Of a stretch of 12,563 nt of DNA, positions 1-7,557 are shown piece after piece. Both the position numbers and the translations under genes were made by a program. Under the pieces are notes generated by a model that did no database searches, was not told the origin of the DNA, and worked only from the letters and a program-made list of their open reading frames with translations. The stretch spans positions 1-12,563 of the forward strand of contig JACUUW010000040.1 of assembly GCA_014859075.1 (NCBI GenBank), read 5' to 3'. Numbering within the stretch: the stretch's first letter is position 1; every line of letters begins with the position of its first letter. The DNA is from Desulforudis sp. (GTDB lineage: Bacteria > Bacillota > Desulfotomaculia > Desulfotomaculales > Desulforudaceae).

Positions 1-695
1 CCGGACCCTTGCACGCCGTGGAACTCGCGCGCGAACTGTCTATTCCGAGGATCCTGGTTCCGCCTTATCCCGGGGTCACCTCCGCCTGGGGCATGCTTTC
101 CGCTGACGTCCGTCACGACTACTCACTATCCCACGTTGCCGAATTATCCCCGGTCGCGTGTGCCGAAATCAACCGCAAGTACGCGCAGCTGGCCGGTGAA
201 GGACGGGCGGCGCTGGCCCGGGAGGGGTTTGCCGAACCGGCGATGGCGTTTGCGATGTTCATGGACCTTCGCTACAAAGGACAGTCTTATGAGTTGACCC
301 TGCCGCTTTCCGATCGGTCCCTGGAAGCAGCCGACCTTCAGGACGCGGCCGAATGTTTCCACCGTCTGCACCGGCTGCACTATGGGTACTGCCGGGAAGA
401 AGCGCCCGTGGAAGTGGTGACGCTGCGCCTGGTGGCGACCGGAGCTCTCCCCGGGATGAAAACCCGGACCCGAACCCGGGACGGGAACCCTGAGGTCTTG
501 GATGCCAGGCGGCTTTACCTCTCCGGAACGTACCGGGAGGTGCCGGTGTATGCCCGGGAGCAACTCGGCGAGGGCGCTGAAATCAGGGGACCGGCCGTGG
601 TGACCCAGGCCGATTCGACCACCTTGATTTGGCCCGGTGACCGTGCATATTCCGACCACTGGGGCAACTTGATTGTCGAAACGGGGGTGTCTTAG
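1..695 (+). CDS. hyuA: Hydantoinase/oxoprolinase subunit A, C-terminal part (cut by left edge)
   Basis: This is the C-terminal third of a HyuA-type subunit of the hydantoinase/oxoprolinase family, which uses ATP to open cyclic amides such as hydantoins or 5-oxoproline; some relatives carboxylate ketones. The frame is open from the window edge. The TTG at position 9 is an internal leucine, because codons 3-8 already encode the family's Gly-Pro before LHAVELA. About 230 residues are visible against roughly 650-700 for the family. Recognisable pieces are GPLHAVELA, the VPPYPGVTSAWGML stretch followed by ADVRHDY (residues about 13-38), and the C-terminal GPAVVTQADSTTLIWPGD segment. The gene ends in TAG at 693-695, and hyuB follows immediately in the same frame. 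The family is clear, but the substrate cannot be read from this fragment. The ATP-binding N-terminal part lies outside the window. Confidence 0.93.
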   Translation, partial: GPLHAVELARELSIPRILVPPYPGVTSAWGMLSADVRHDYSLSHVAELSPVACAEINRKYAQLAGEGRAALAREGFAEPAMAFAMFMDLRYKGQSYELTLPLSDRSLEAADLQDAAECFHRLHRLHYGYCREEAPVEVVTLRLVATGALPGMKTRTRTRDGNPEVLDARRLYLSGTYREVPVYAREQLGEGAEIRGPAVVTQADSTTLIWPGDRAYSDHWGNLIVETGVS

Positions 696-2414
696 CTGCG
701 CACCGATCCGGTTACGCTGGAAGTCTTGCGGAACGCTCTCCAGTCCGTGGCCGAGGAAATGGGAGCGACCCTGACCCGTACCGCCCTCTCGCCCAACATC
801 AAGGACCGGCGGGACTGTTCCACGGCGCTTTACACGGTCGAAGGGGACCTGGTGGCCCAGGCCGAACACATTCCCCTGCACCTGGGGCTGATGCCTTCGG
901 TCGTCAGGGAGGTGTTGAGGACTTTTCCGCTGCCGGAACTGTCCTCCGGGGATGCCATTATTATCAACGACCCGTATGTGAGCGGCTCGCACCTGCCGGA
1001 CGTGTGCCTGATTTCCCCCGTTTTCGCGGCCGGACGGCCGTTGGCGTTGGTGGCGAACCTGGCCCATCACGTGGACGTGGGGGGCGGGGTGCCGGGCAGC
1101 ATGTCCACGACCGCTACCGAGATCTTCCAGGAGGGCATTCGGATTCCGCCCGTAAAGATCAGCCGCGGCGGGGTGCTGAACCACGACCTCCTGACCGTGC
1201 TCGCCCACAACGTCCGGACCTCCAGCGAGTTTTACGGGGACATTCAGGCCCAATTCGCGGCCAATGAAGTGGGCGCCAGGCGGTTACAGGAACTGGCCGA
1301 TAAAGTGGGTGTCCAGACGCTGCATCACTACATGCAGGAAATAATCGGTTACGCCGAACGAAGGCTCCGGAAGGCGCTGTGCGATCTTCCCCGCGGCATC
1401 TACAGATTCAGCGATTATCTGGAGGGGGACGGTCTCACCGGCGGCCTGATCAAGATCGCCGTCAGCCTGGAGATCGCGGACGGTGCGGTCAGAGTTGACT
1501 TCACCGGCACCGATCCGCAGGTGGCGGGCCCGGTCAACGCCACCCGGGGGGTGACCCTGGCCTGCGTGTACTTTGCGGTGAAGGCGGTGGCCGACCCTGA
1601 CCTGCCGAGCAGCGAGGGCATCGCCCGCGCGGTGGAGGTGATCACCCCGCCCGGCACGCTGGTAAACCCCCGCTTTCCGGCCCCGGTGGCTCACGCCAAC
1701 ATTAATACTGCCCAGCGGATCACCGACGCGGTCTTGGGGGCGCTGGCCCAAGCCGCGCCGCACCGGGTGACCGCCGCCGGCACCGGGAGCATGAGCAACT
1801 TCACCATCGGCGGCCGGGACGCCCGCGACCGGTATTATTCTTACGTGGAGACCTACGGGGGCGGCCAGGGGGCCAAGTGTGACCAGGACGGGATGGACGG
1901 AGTACACGTCAATATGACCAACACCCTGAATACGCCGGTGGAAGTGATCGAGATGAACTATCCCCTGCGGGTGGAGAGGTACGGCCTCATCCCGGATTCC
2001 GGCGGACCGGGGCGGTTCCGGGATAGGACCGGAATGGTGCGTGAAATCACCGTTTTGGAAAACGCGGTCGTGTCGGTCAGTACCGAGCGGAATGTGCTGA
2101 ATCCATGGGGTTTTGAGGGCGGTCAGCCGGGCCGCGGTTCGCGGTGTTTGGTGCAACCGCCGGGACGGGCACCACGGTTGATGCCGGGTAAATTCACCAC
2201 CGCGGTGCCGGCCGGTACCACCATCACCCTGAAAACGGCGGGGGGAGGCGGGTATGGGGATCCCTTATCCCGGTCCCCCGATGCGGTACGGGAGGACGTG
2301 ATTAACGGCCTGGTATCCGCGGGCGCCGCCGCTGCCGATTACGGCGTGGTCCTGGGCGAGGCCCTGGAAGTCGACGAAAAAAAGACGCGTGCCGCCCGCA
2401 GAGCGCCTCGCTGA
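696..2414 (+). CDS. hyuB: Hydantoinase/oxoprolinase subunit B
   Basis: HyuB partners HyuA in the cytoplasmic ATP-dependent cyclic-amide hydrolase family; in eukaryotic 5-oxoprolinase the two halves are fused. The protein is about 572 residues, normal for the family. Visible family motifs are INDPY at 90-94 followed by SGSHLPD, HHVDVGGG at 124-131 (a likely metal or substrate site), GTGSMSNFTIGG in the middle, and YGGGQGA. The C-terminal GGGGYGDPL is typical. I start it at CTG 696 because the encoded LRTDPVTLEVLRNAL matches the usual HyuB N-terminus and because GGGGG at 683-687 gives Shine-Dalgarno spacing of 8. The alternative, TTG 726, would lose conserved residues. The gene lies directly behind the hyuA stop in the same frame, so the two are surely co-transcribed and probably translationally coupled. 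Family assignment is firm, substrate is unknown, and the start is likely but unproven. Confidence 0.93.
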   Translation: MRTDPVTLEVLRNALQSVAEEMGATLTRTALSPNIKDRRDCSTALYTVEGDLVAQAEHIPLHLGLMPSVVREVLRTFPLPELSSGDAIIINDPYVSGSHLPDVCLISPVFAAGRPLALVANLAHHVDVGGGVPGSMSTTATEIFQEGIRIPPVKISRGGVLNHDLLTVLAHNVRTSSEFYGDIQAQFAANEVGARRLQELADKVGVQTLHHYMQEIIGYAERRLRKALCDLPRGIYRFSDYLEGDGLTGGLIKIAVSLEIADGAVRVDFTGTDPQVAGPVNATRGVTLACVYFAVKAVADPDLPSSEGIARAVEVITPPGTLVNPRFPAPVAHANINTAQRITDAVLGALAQAAPHRVTAAGTGSMSNFTIGGRDARDRYYSYVETYGGGQGAKCDQDGMDGVHVNMTNTLNTPVEVIEMNYPLRVERYGLIPDSGGPGRFRDRTGMVREITVLENAVVSVSTERNVLNPWGFEGGQPGRGSRCLVQPPGRAPRLMPGKFTTAVPAGTTITLKTAGGGGYGDPLSRSPDAVREDVINGLVSAGAAAADYGVVLGEALEVDEKKTRAARRAPR

Positions 2415-2446
2415 AGGAAACGCCGCTGCCGGGTCAGCAGGGTCTT

Positions 2447-2460
2447 GTGAGGGGGGGGGG
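2447..2460 (+). promoter_or_regulatory. G-tract ribosome binding region of recD2
   Basis: GTGA followed by ten consecutive G lies directly against the chosen TTG start of recD2. It can pair with the anti-Shine-Dalgarno sequence in several registers. The tract contributes to the choice of TTG 2461 as start. If translation instead began at GTG 2389, the tract would be coding, and any slippage in it would shift the frame. Confidence 0.45.
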
Positions 2461-4665
2461 TTGAGCCGGTTGGAGACCATCTACGGGTACCTGGAGAGAA
2501 TCACTTATTACAACGAAGAGACACATTTCATCGTCGCCCGTTTGCAGGAGCGTGGTAAGAAGGAACTGACCACCATCGTGGGCAACCTGGCCGGGCTCAA
2601 CCCCGGTGAATCCCTGAAACTTAGTGGGGAGTGGGTTCATGACAAGAAGTTTGGTCCTCAGTTCCGGGTGGAGAAGTTTGAGACGGTGGTGCCGGCTACC
2701 GTCAACGGTATCAAAAAATACCTGGGCTCGGGACTGATCAAGGGCATCGGCCCCGGTACGGCCCAGCGGATCGTCAAGGTTTTCGGCCTGGACACCTTCG
2801 ACGTGATCGAAAACTCCCCTGAGGACTTGGCGCGGGTGGAGGGAGTCGGATCCAAGCGCATCGCCATGATCACCAGGGCTTGGGACGACCAGAAGGACAT
2901 CAAGGAGATCATGGTCTTTCTCCAGGGCCACGGGGTAAGCGCCGCGCACGCAGCCCGGATTTACAGGCAATACGGCAAGGCGGCCGTCGATGCGGTCCGG
3001 AATAATCCGTACCGCCTGGCTGCCGATGTCCACGGGATCGGCTTTGTCACCGCCGACCGGATCGCGCGGCACCTGGGCTTCGACCTCAAGTCGATCCTCC
3101 GCGTGGAGGAGGGAACCCTGTATGTGTTGCGCGAGTTAATGAACGAGGGGCACGTCTATTATCCCCGCGGGTCTCTGCTTGAAAAAACCGCCACGATGCT
3201 CGAAGTCGAAAGTGAGATTGTCCGGGAAGCGTTGGAAAGGCTGGTCGCGGACAAACGAATCGTCCTGGAGGCTGAAGCCGTTTACCTGAGCCCTTTTTTT
3301 ACGGCGGAAGCCAACTTGAGCAAAAGGCTGACGGTTTTGCGGGAAGCCCCTTCGGCCATTCGTCCGGTTGATACCGAGCAGGCTCTCCTGTGGGTTGAGA
3401 AGAAGCTGAGTGTACGGCTGGCGGAAAAGCAGAGGGAAGCGGTGGCCCTGGCGGTCCGTGACAAAGTGGTCGTGATCACCGGCGGGCCGGGCACCGGAAA
3501 AACCACCATCATCAAGGCCATCGTGCAGATATTCAAAGCTTTGCAGCTCCGGGTTCTCCTGGCCGCCCCGACCGGGCGCGCGGCCAAGCGGGTACACGAG
3601 TCCACGGGGTACGAGGCCAGGACTATTCACCGCCTGCTGGAATTCAGCCCCCGGAAGAACAGTTTTCAGAGGGATCAGGACTGCCCGTTGGAAGCCGACG
3701 TGGTCATCGTTGATGAAGCCTCCATGATTGACACCGTCTTGATGTACCACCTGGTGAAAGCCATCCCCCTGCCGGCCACTTTTATTCTGGTGGGTGACGT
3801 GAACCAGCTTCCCTCGGTCGGTCCGGGTAATGTCCTGCGGGATATCATCGACTCCGGTGAATTCAAAGTGGTCACCCTGACCGAGATTTTCAGGCAGTCC
3901 CGGGAAAGCCGGATCGTGGTCAACGCCCACCGCATCAATCACGGCGAGTTCCCTGATATCCGCCGATCCGTTTCGGGAATGGCCAGCGACTTTTACTTCA
4001 TAGCGGAAGAAGACCCGGATAAAGTGGTGGAGACGATCTTGAAACTGTGCAAAGAGCGCATTCCCAAACGCTTTGGGTTTCACCCGGTCAGGGACATACA
4101 GGTTTTGACCCCGATGCACAAGGGCCTGACCGGCGTCGGCAACCTGAACTACGCTCTCCAAAACCTCTTGAACCCTGGTGGGTCCGGGATCAACAGGGGA
4201 CATCGGACTTTCAAAGTCAAAGACAAGGTCATGCAGATTGTCAACAACTACGACAAGGATGTGTTCAACGGCGACATTGGCTGGATCACGGCCATAAACC
4301 AGGAGGATCAGGAAGTGACGGTCGATTTTGAAGGGCGGGCCGTGAAGTATGAGTTTCCGGAGCTTGACGAGTTGGTGCCGGCCTATGCCGTTTCGGTCCA
4401 CAAATCCCAGGGCAGCGAGTACCCGGCGGTCATTATGCCGGTGACGATCCAGCACTATATGCTGCTGCAGAGAAACCTGCTTTACACCGGCGTGACCCGG
4501 GGCAAGCAATTGGTGGTCCTGGTGGGCACCAAAAAGGCGCTGGCCATTGCGATCAGGAACGACAAGCCCCAGAAGCGGTACAGCCGCTTGCGGGAGCGGC
4601 TGAAGCAAGCCGGGAGTGGGTTGCGCGGCCCGTCCCCTGTTGACGGCCCCGGCCGGAGGCCTTGA
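2461..4665 (+). CDS. recD2: RecD2-type ATP-dependent 5'-3' DNA helicase
   Basis: This is a superfamily 1B DNA helicase of the RecD2 type, found in bacteria that lack RecBCD partners, where it unwinds DNA 5' to 3' and supports replication-fork and repair functions. From TTG 2461 the protein has 734 residues, close to Deinococcus and Bacillus RecD2. The N-terminal OB-like part (1-70) is followed by helix-hairpin-helix DNA-binding motifs (GIGPGT 95-100, VEGVGSK 126-132). Helicase motifs follow: Walker A GGPGTGKTT 341-349, DEAS 418-421, GDVNQLPS 445-452, TEIFRQ 474-479, VHKSQGSEYP 646-655 and TGVTRG with arginine finger R680. All catalytic residues are present. A GTG at 2389 in the same frame would add 24 low-complexity residues and overlap hyuB by 26 bases; TTG 2461 fits the family N-terminus (LETIYGYLERITYYNEE) better. 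Its position behind hyuB suggests co-transcription, although no functional link is known. Confidence 0.96.
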   Translation: MSRLETIYGYLERITYYNEETHFIVARLQERGKKELTTIVGNLAGLNPGESLKLSGEWVHDKKFGPQFRVEKFETVVPATVNGIKKYLGSGLIKGIGPGTAQRIVKVFGLDTFDVIENSPEDLARVEGVGSKRIAMITRAWDDQKDIKEIMVFLQGHGVSAAHAARIYRQYGKAAVDAVRNNPYRLAADVHGIGFVTADRIARHLGFDLKSILRVEEGTLYVLRELMNEGHVYYPRGSLLEKTATMLEVESEIVREALERLVADKRIVLEAEAVYLSPFFTAEANLSKRLTVLREAPSAIRPVDTEQALLWVEKKLSVRLAEKQREAVALAVRDKVVVITGGPGTGKTTIIKAIVQIFKALQLRVLLAAPTGRAAKRVHESTGYEARTIHRLLEFSPRKNSFQRDQDCPLEADVVIVDEASMIDTVLMYHLVKAIPLPATFILVGDVNQLPSVGPGNVLRDIIDSGEFKVVTLTEIFRQSRESRIVVNAHRINHGEFPDIRRSVSGMASDFYFIAEEDPDKVVETILKLCKERIPKRFGFHPVRDIQVLTPMHKGLTGVGNLNYALQNLLNPGGSGINRGHRTFKVKDKVMQIVNNYDKDVFNGDIGWITAINQEDQEVTVDFEGRAVKYEFPELDELVPAYAVSVHKSQGSEYPAVIMPVTIQHYMLLQRNLLYTGVTRGKQLVVLVGTKKALAIAIRNDKPQKRYSRLRERLKQAGSGLRGPSPVDGPGRRP

Positions 4666-4667
4666 GA

Positions 4668-4684
4668 GGAAGGCGGCGCCTTCC
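4668..4684 (+). terminator. Short hairpin after recD2, weak terminator candidate
   Basis: Two bases after the recD2 stop, GGAAGGC-GGC-GCCTTCC forms a 7-bp stem with a 3-base loop. No T-tract follows on the plus strand, so it is not a textbook intrinsic terminator. It may slow exonucleases at the mRNA end or pause polymerase. Confidence 0.3.
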
Positions 4685-4718
4685 CGAACACGGCCCCAGC
4701 TAGCAGTAACACGCGGTG

Positions 4719-4751
4719 AAAAAAAGAGGGTCCCTCCGGGAGGAGGGACCC
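4719..4751 (-). terminator. Intrinsic terminator of the liv operon
   Basis: GGGTCCCTCC (4728-4737) and GGAGGGACCC (4742-4751) form a perfect 10-bp stem with a 4-base loop. Read on the minus strand, the stem is followed by TC and seven T (complement of the A-run 4719-4725), the classical Rho-independent form. It lies 15 bases past the livJ stop and faces the convergent recD2. There is no T-run on the plus-strand side, so it should work mainly for the liv operon. Confidence 0.9.
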
Positions 4752-4765
4752 GTCCTCGGCCGGTT

Positions 4766-5953
4766 CTATTCGAGGGTGATCATATCCACCCGGTTGAACT
4801 TGAACTCGCCGTCTTCCTTGATTACGTTCCAGATCTCGTACAGCCCGCCGATCCGGTCGCCGCCTTCGTCGAAGGTGATGGTGCCGCTGGCGCCCTGGTA
4901 GTTTTGTCCGATCTCCCTAAGGGCGTCCCGCACCGCTGCCGGGTCTTCACTACCGGCGTGGTTGGCGGCGGCCGCGAACAGCTTTACGGCGTCATAGACC
5001 GTGTCGCAGAACACTTCGGGATCGCTGCCGTACTTCGCCTGGAACGCGGCCACGAACGTATCGTACTCGGACACTCCCTCGGGGGCCCCGGGGCGAGTGC
5101 CGATCATCGCGTTGGCCAAGAAGGTCGCGGAGGCCTCCGTCTTGAACAGGCCGGTACCGTACACACCGTCACAACCAATCCACTGGGCGGAATCCAGTCC
5201 CAACTCAAGAGCCTGCTGGTAGACGACAACGCCGTCGTCGTTGTAACCCACGTGAACCACGCCATCGGGGTTCAGACTCTTGATCTGGGTCAACTCACTG
5301 CGGTAGTCAAGTTTGGCCGGGTCGTACTTGATGAAGCCGACCACCTCGGCACCGCCCTCGACGAGCGCATCCCGGGCGACTTCGCCCAGACTGACTCCGT
5401 AAACGTTGTCCATGGTGAAAACAGCCAGCCGCTCGAGCCCTTTATCCAGGGCCAACTGCGCCATCACCACACCCTGATATTCGTCGCTCGGCGTGGTACG
5501 GAAGAAAAAGTCGCGCCAGGATTCGCCGGTCAACGTGGGCGAGGTGGCGGAAGGAGAGAGGGCCAGTACCTGTCTTTCCGAAAGGTACGGTCCGACGGAA
5601 TTGGCGGCGCCGCTGCTCATGCCGGTGACCATGAACTGCACGCCGTTGACCTCAACCAGTTTCTTCACGGCGTTCAAACACTGGGCGGGGTCGGTGGCGT
5701 CGTCCTCAATGAACAACTGTACCTGCTTGCCGTTGATCCCGCCTGCCGCGTTGATTTCCTCCACGGCCAGCTTGACCGCGTCGGTCATCTTGATGCCCAT
5801 GGGCCCAAGGAGCCCGCTCATGGACAGGACGCTGCCGAACTTCACCACTTCTTCTTCGGCTACGCCGGGTCCCGTTTCCTGGCCGCCGCAACCCACCACC
5901 AACGCGGCCAGCAAGGCCAGTGCCATGATGATCGCGATGATCTTTTTACGCAT
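4766..5953 (-). CDS. livJ: Branched-chain amino acid type ABC transporter, substrate-binding lipoprotein
   Basis: This is the extracytoplasmic binding protein of a LivJ/LivK-type importer (Peripla_BP_6 family). It captures a branched-chain amino acid, or in relatives amides or urea, and delivers it to the LivHM channel. The 395-residue product begins with a lipoprotein signal: MRKK, a hydrophobic core, and the lipobox VVGC with C22 as the lipidated cysteine. An acidic linker (GVAEEE) leads into the mature fold. Family features include the GPMGIKMTDAVKLAVEEIN segment followed by AAGGINGKQV, then IEDDATDPAQ, VTGMSSGA, and the late GASGTITFDEGGDR motif. It is the last gene of the operon, 121 bases behind livF, whereas the binding-protein gene is often first. 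A hairpin overlaps its Shine-Dalgarno site. Ligand specificity is not readable. The 451-codon plus-strand frame opposite it is a composition artefact. Confidence 0.94.
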   Translation of the reverse strand: MRKKIIAIIMALALLAALVVGCGGQETGPGVAEEEVVKFGSVLSMSGLLGPMGIKMTDAVKLAVEEINAAGGINGKQVQLFIEDDATDPAQCLNAVKKLVEVNGVQFMVTGMSSGAANSVGPYLSERQVLALSPSATSPTLTGESWRDFFFRTTPSDEYQGVVMAQLALDKGLERLAVFTMDNVYGVSLGEVARDALVEGGAEVVGFIKYDPAKLDYRSELTQIKSLNPDGVVHVGYNDDGVVVYQQALELGLDSAQWIGCDGVYGTGLFKTEASATFLANAMIGTRPGAPEGVSEYDTFVAAFQAKYGSDPEVFCDTVYDAVKLFAAAANHAGSEDPAAVRDALREIGQNYQGASGTITFDEGGDRIGGLYEIWNVIKEDGEFKFNRVDMITLE

Positions 5954-5961
5954 GTCTCTTC

Positions 5962-5990
5962 CCGCCCCTAACCTTCGGTTCTTGGGGCGG
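5962..5990 (-). promoter_or_regulatory. Hairpin overlapping the livJ ribosome binding site
   Basis: CCGCCCC (5962-5968) pairs with GGGGCGG (5984-5990), and inside it AACC (970-973 of this thousand) pairs with GGTT across a 3-base loop. On the minus strand the 3' arm GGGGCGG runs into GAAGAG just before the livJ ATG, so the hairpin covers part of the Shine-Dalgarno region. It could set livJ translation relative to the upstream genes or protect the livJ mRNA 5' end. The fold is seen; the role is inferred. Confidence 0.4.
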
Positions 5991-6074
5991 CTATCCCCCT
6001 TCCGTTAAAATCTTGCTAATAACCGTCCCTAACCTGTCCGAAACGCACACCTGAACACATTGTCGCCGCGGCGC

Positions 6075-6797
6075 TCACACCTCCTTTCCCAGGCCCAGGA
6101 ACCGCTCCCTGAGGGACTCGTCCGCCAGAAGCTCCTGTCCCTTCCCTTCCATTACACACCGCCCCTGGTTGAGGATGTAACCGTAAGATGCGCTTTGCAG
6201 GGCTTTGATTGTGTTCTGCTCGACCAGGAGCATTGACGTCCCTTCGGCCTGGATTTGCAGCAGCCGGTTTAGAACTACTCCTGAAGCTTTGGGAGATAGA
6301 AAGGCCAACGGTTCATCCAGTAACAGCATTTTGGGATGAGCCATCATTGCCCGCGCGATGGCGAGGAGCTGCCTTTCCCCTCCGCTGAGTGTTTCGGCCC
6401 GGGCTTTTTTCCTGGCCGCCAACTCTGGGAATCGCTGGTATGTTTCTTCAAGGTCCGACTTGATTCCTGCCTTGTCACGACGGCAGTAGGCACCCATTTC
6501 TAAATTTTCGTTGATGGTGAGGTTGGTGAACACATTGTTCACCTGGGGTACATATCCCAGGCCCACCTCAACCGCTTGCCAAGACTTGATCCTGGTCACG
6601 TCGCGGTCGCCGTACAGCACCTGACCCGAAAACAGGCGGGCCAACCCCAGCAAGCTTTTGAGGAGCGTGGACTTACCGCTGCCGTTGGGACCGACGATCG
6701 CCACCAGGTTGTTTGCGGAAACGCTGATGCTTACGCCGTCCACAATTACAACGTCGCCGTATCCGGCACGAATGTTCTTAGCTTGAAAAAGCGGCAT
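6075..6797 (-). CDS. livF: Branched-chain amino acid type ABC transporter, ATP-binding protein LivF
   Basis: This is the second ATPase of the transporter; it dimerises with LivG on the cytoplasmic face and powers import. Length is 240 residues, usual for LivF. Motifs in order are Walker A GPNGSGKST at 36-44, Q-loop Q85 (YVPQVNN, typical of LivF), signature LSGGE at 137-141, Walker B LLLDE ending at D161-E162, and a switch region with VEQN in place of the usual histidine-containing turn, as is common in LivF. The D-loop reads PLAFLSP, whereas family members usually carry a glycine where F166 stands. The ATG has a good site, AGGAGAG, about 8 bases upstream, and the gene overlaps livG by 20 bases, indicating translational coupling. 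Confidence 0.94.
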   Translation of the reverse strand: MPLFQAKNIRAGYGDVVIVDGVSISVSANNLVAIVGPNGSGKSTLLKSLLGLARLFSGQVLYGDRDVTRIKSWQAVEVGLGYVPQVNNVFTNLTINENLEMGAYCRRDKAGIKSDLEETYQRFPELAARKKARAETLSGGERQLLAIARAMMAHPKMLLLDEPLAFLSPKASGVVLNRLLQIQAEGTSMLLVEQNTIKALQSASYGYILNQGRCVMEGKGQELLADESLRERFLGLGKEV

Positions 6798-7557
6798 CTT
6801 TGGTCTCTCCTACGTAGGTGGCATAAAAGACGGGGTTCTCGATAACTTCTTTCGGCGCGCCCGAAAGTACGATTTGACCGAAATCCATCAGATAAATGCG
6901 GTCGGCGAAATCGAGCAGTATTTCCAGTTTGTGCTCTATAATCAAGAAGCTCAGCCCCTGGTCGCGGAGCGTGCGTAATTTTTGGTATATCTTTCTTCCG
7001 AGAACAGGATTCACCCCCGCGGCCGGTTCGTCCAGGAGCATCATCACCGGGTCGGACATCAGCGCCCGGCCGATCTCCAACAGCTTCCGCTGCCCGCCCG
7101 ACAGTTCTCCGGCGGGGTGCAGCGCCAGGTGAACCAACCCCAGCAGTTCAAGAATGCTCATCGCCTTTTGGGCCAGTTCGGTCTCCTGACGCCGCCAACG
7201 CCGGCGCAGGAACAGGGCCCCGGAAAAACCGGCCCCAACCTGATCCCGGGCGGCCAGGATCATGTTGTCCAGCACGGTGAGCTGGGTAATTAGCCGTGGC
7301 AGTTGGAAGGAAAAAGCCAGTCCCGCCTCGTAAACCCGGTGCGGAGGCAGACCGGTGATCGTCTGGCCGCGGAATTTGACACTACCTTCGTCCGGTTTGG
7401 TGAGCCCGAAGATGGTGCTCAGCAGGGTGGTCTTGCCGCTGCCGTTCGGCCCCACCAGTCCGGTGATTTGCCCTTCCTCGGCCTCAAGAGTCACGCCTTT
7501 GAGCACTTGCAGGCCGCCAAAGCTTTTACAAATGTTTTCTACGGCGAGGATTGCCAT
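6778..7557 (-). CDS. livG: Branched-chain amino acid type ABC transporter, ATP-binding protein LivG
   Basis: LivG is the first ATPase of the importer, working as a heterodimer with LivF under the LivHM channel. The 259-residue product has Walker A GPNGSGKTT at 36-44, the signature LSGGQRKLLEIGRALM, Walker B MLLDEPAAGVNP, which is nearly the LivG hallmark LDEPAAGLNP, and the switch histidine in IIEHKLEI. The extended C-terminus with GQIVLSGAPKEV followed by YVGE is typical. ATG 7557 has an excellent site, GGAGGTG, 5-6 bases upstream inside the end of livM, with which it overlaps by 19 bases. All catalytic residues are intact. Confidence 0.95.
   Translation of the reverse strand: MAILAVENICKSFGGLQVLKGVTLEAEEGQITGLVGPNGSGKTTLLSTIFGLTKPDEGSVKFRGQTITGLPPHRVYEAGLAFSFQLPRLITQLTVLDNMILAARDQVGAGFSGALFLRRRWRRQETELAQKAMSILELLGLVHLALHPAGELSGGQRKLLEIGRALMSDPVMMLLDEPAAGVNPVLGRKIYQKLRTLRDQGLSFLIIEHKLEILLDFADRIYLMDFGQIVLSGAPKEVIENPVFYATYVGETKDAAFSS

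Noticed and set aside
693..695. TAG read as pyrrolysine in a single HyuA-HyuB protein
   Set aside because: The HyuA family normally ends and HyuB normally begins at this point, and a Shine-Dalgarno-like GGGGG sits at the right distance for CTG 696; stop plus restart is the simpler reading.
144..1253. 369-codon minus-strand open frame across hyuA and hyuB
   Set aside because: It runs antisense to two well-conserved genes and across their junction, with arginine/glycine/histidine-rich shadow composition.
3136..4608. 490-codon minus-strand open frame opposite recD2
   Set aside because: Histidine-, glycine- and valine-rich antisense composition typical of GC-rich shadow frames; recD2 carries all helicase motifs on the other strand.
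4728..4751. Bidirectional terminator serving recD2 as well
   Set aside because: The stem is shared, but the plus-strand side is followed by CGTCCTCGG with no T-run, so efficient termination of recD2 is not supported.
4616..5971. 451-codon plus-strand open frame opposite livJ
   Set aside because: It is the antisense shadow of livJ, overlaps the end of recD2 and the liv terminator, and shows no recognisable domain; livJ has a lipobox, family motifs and a ribosome binding site.
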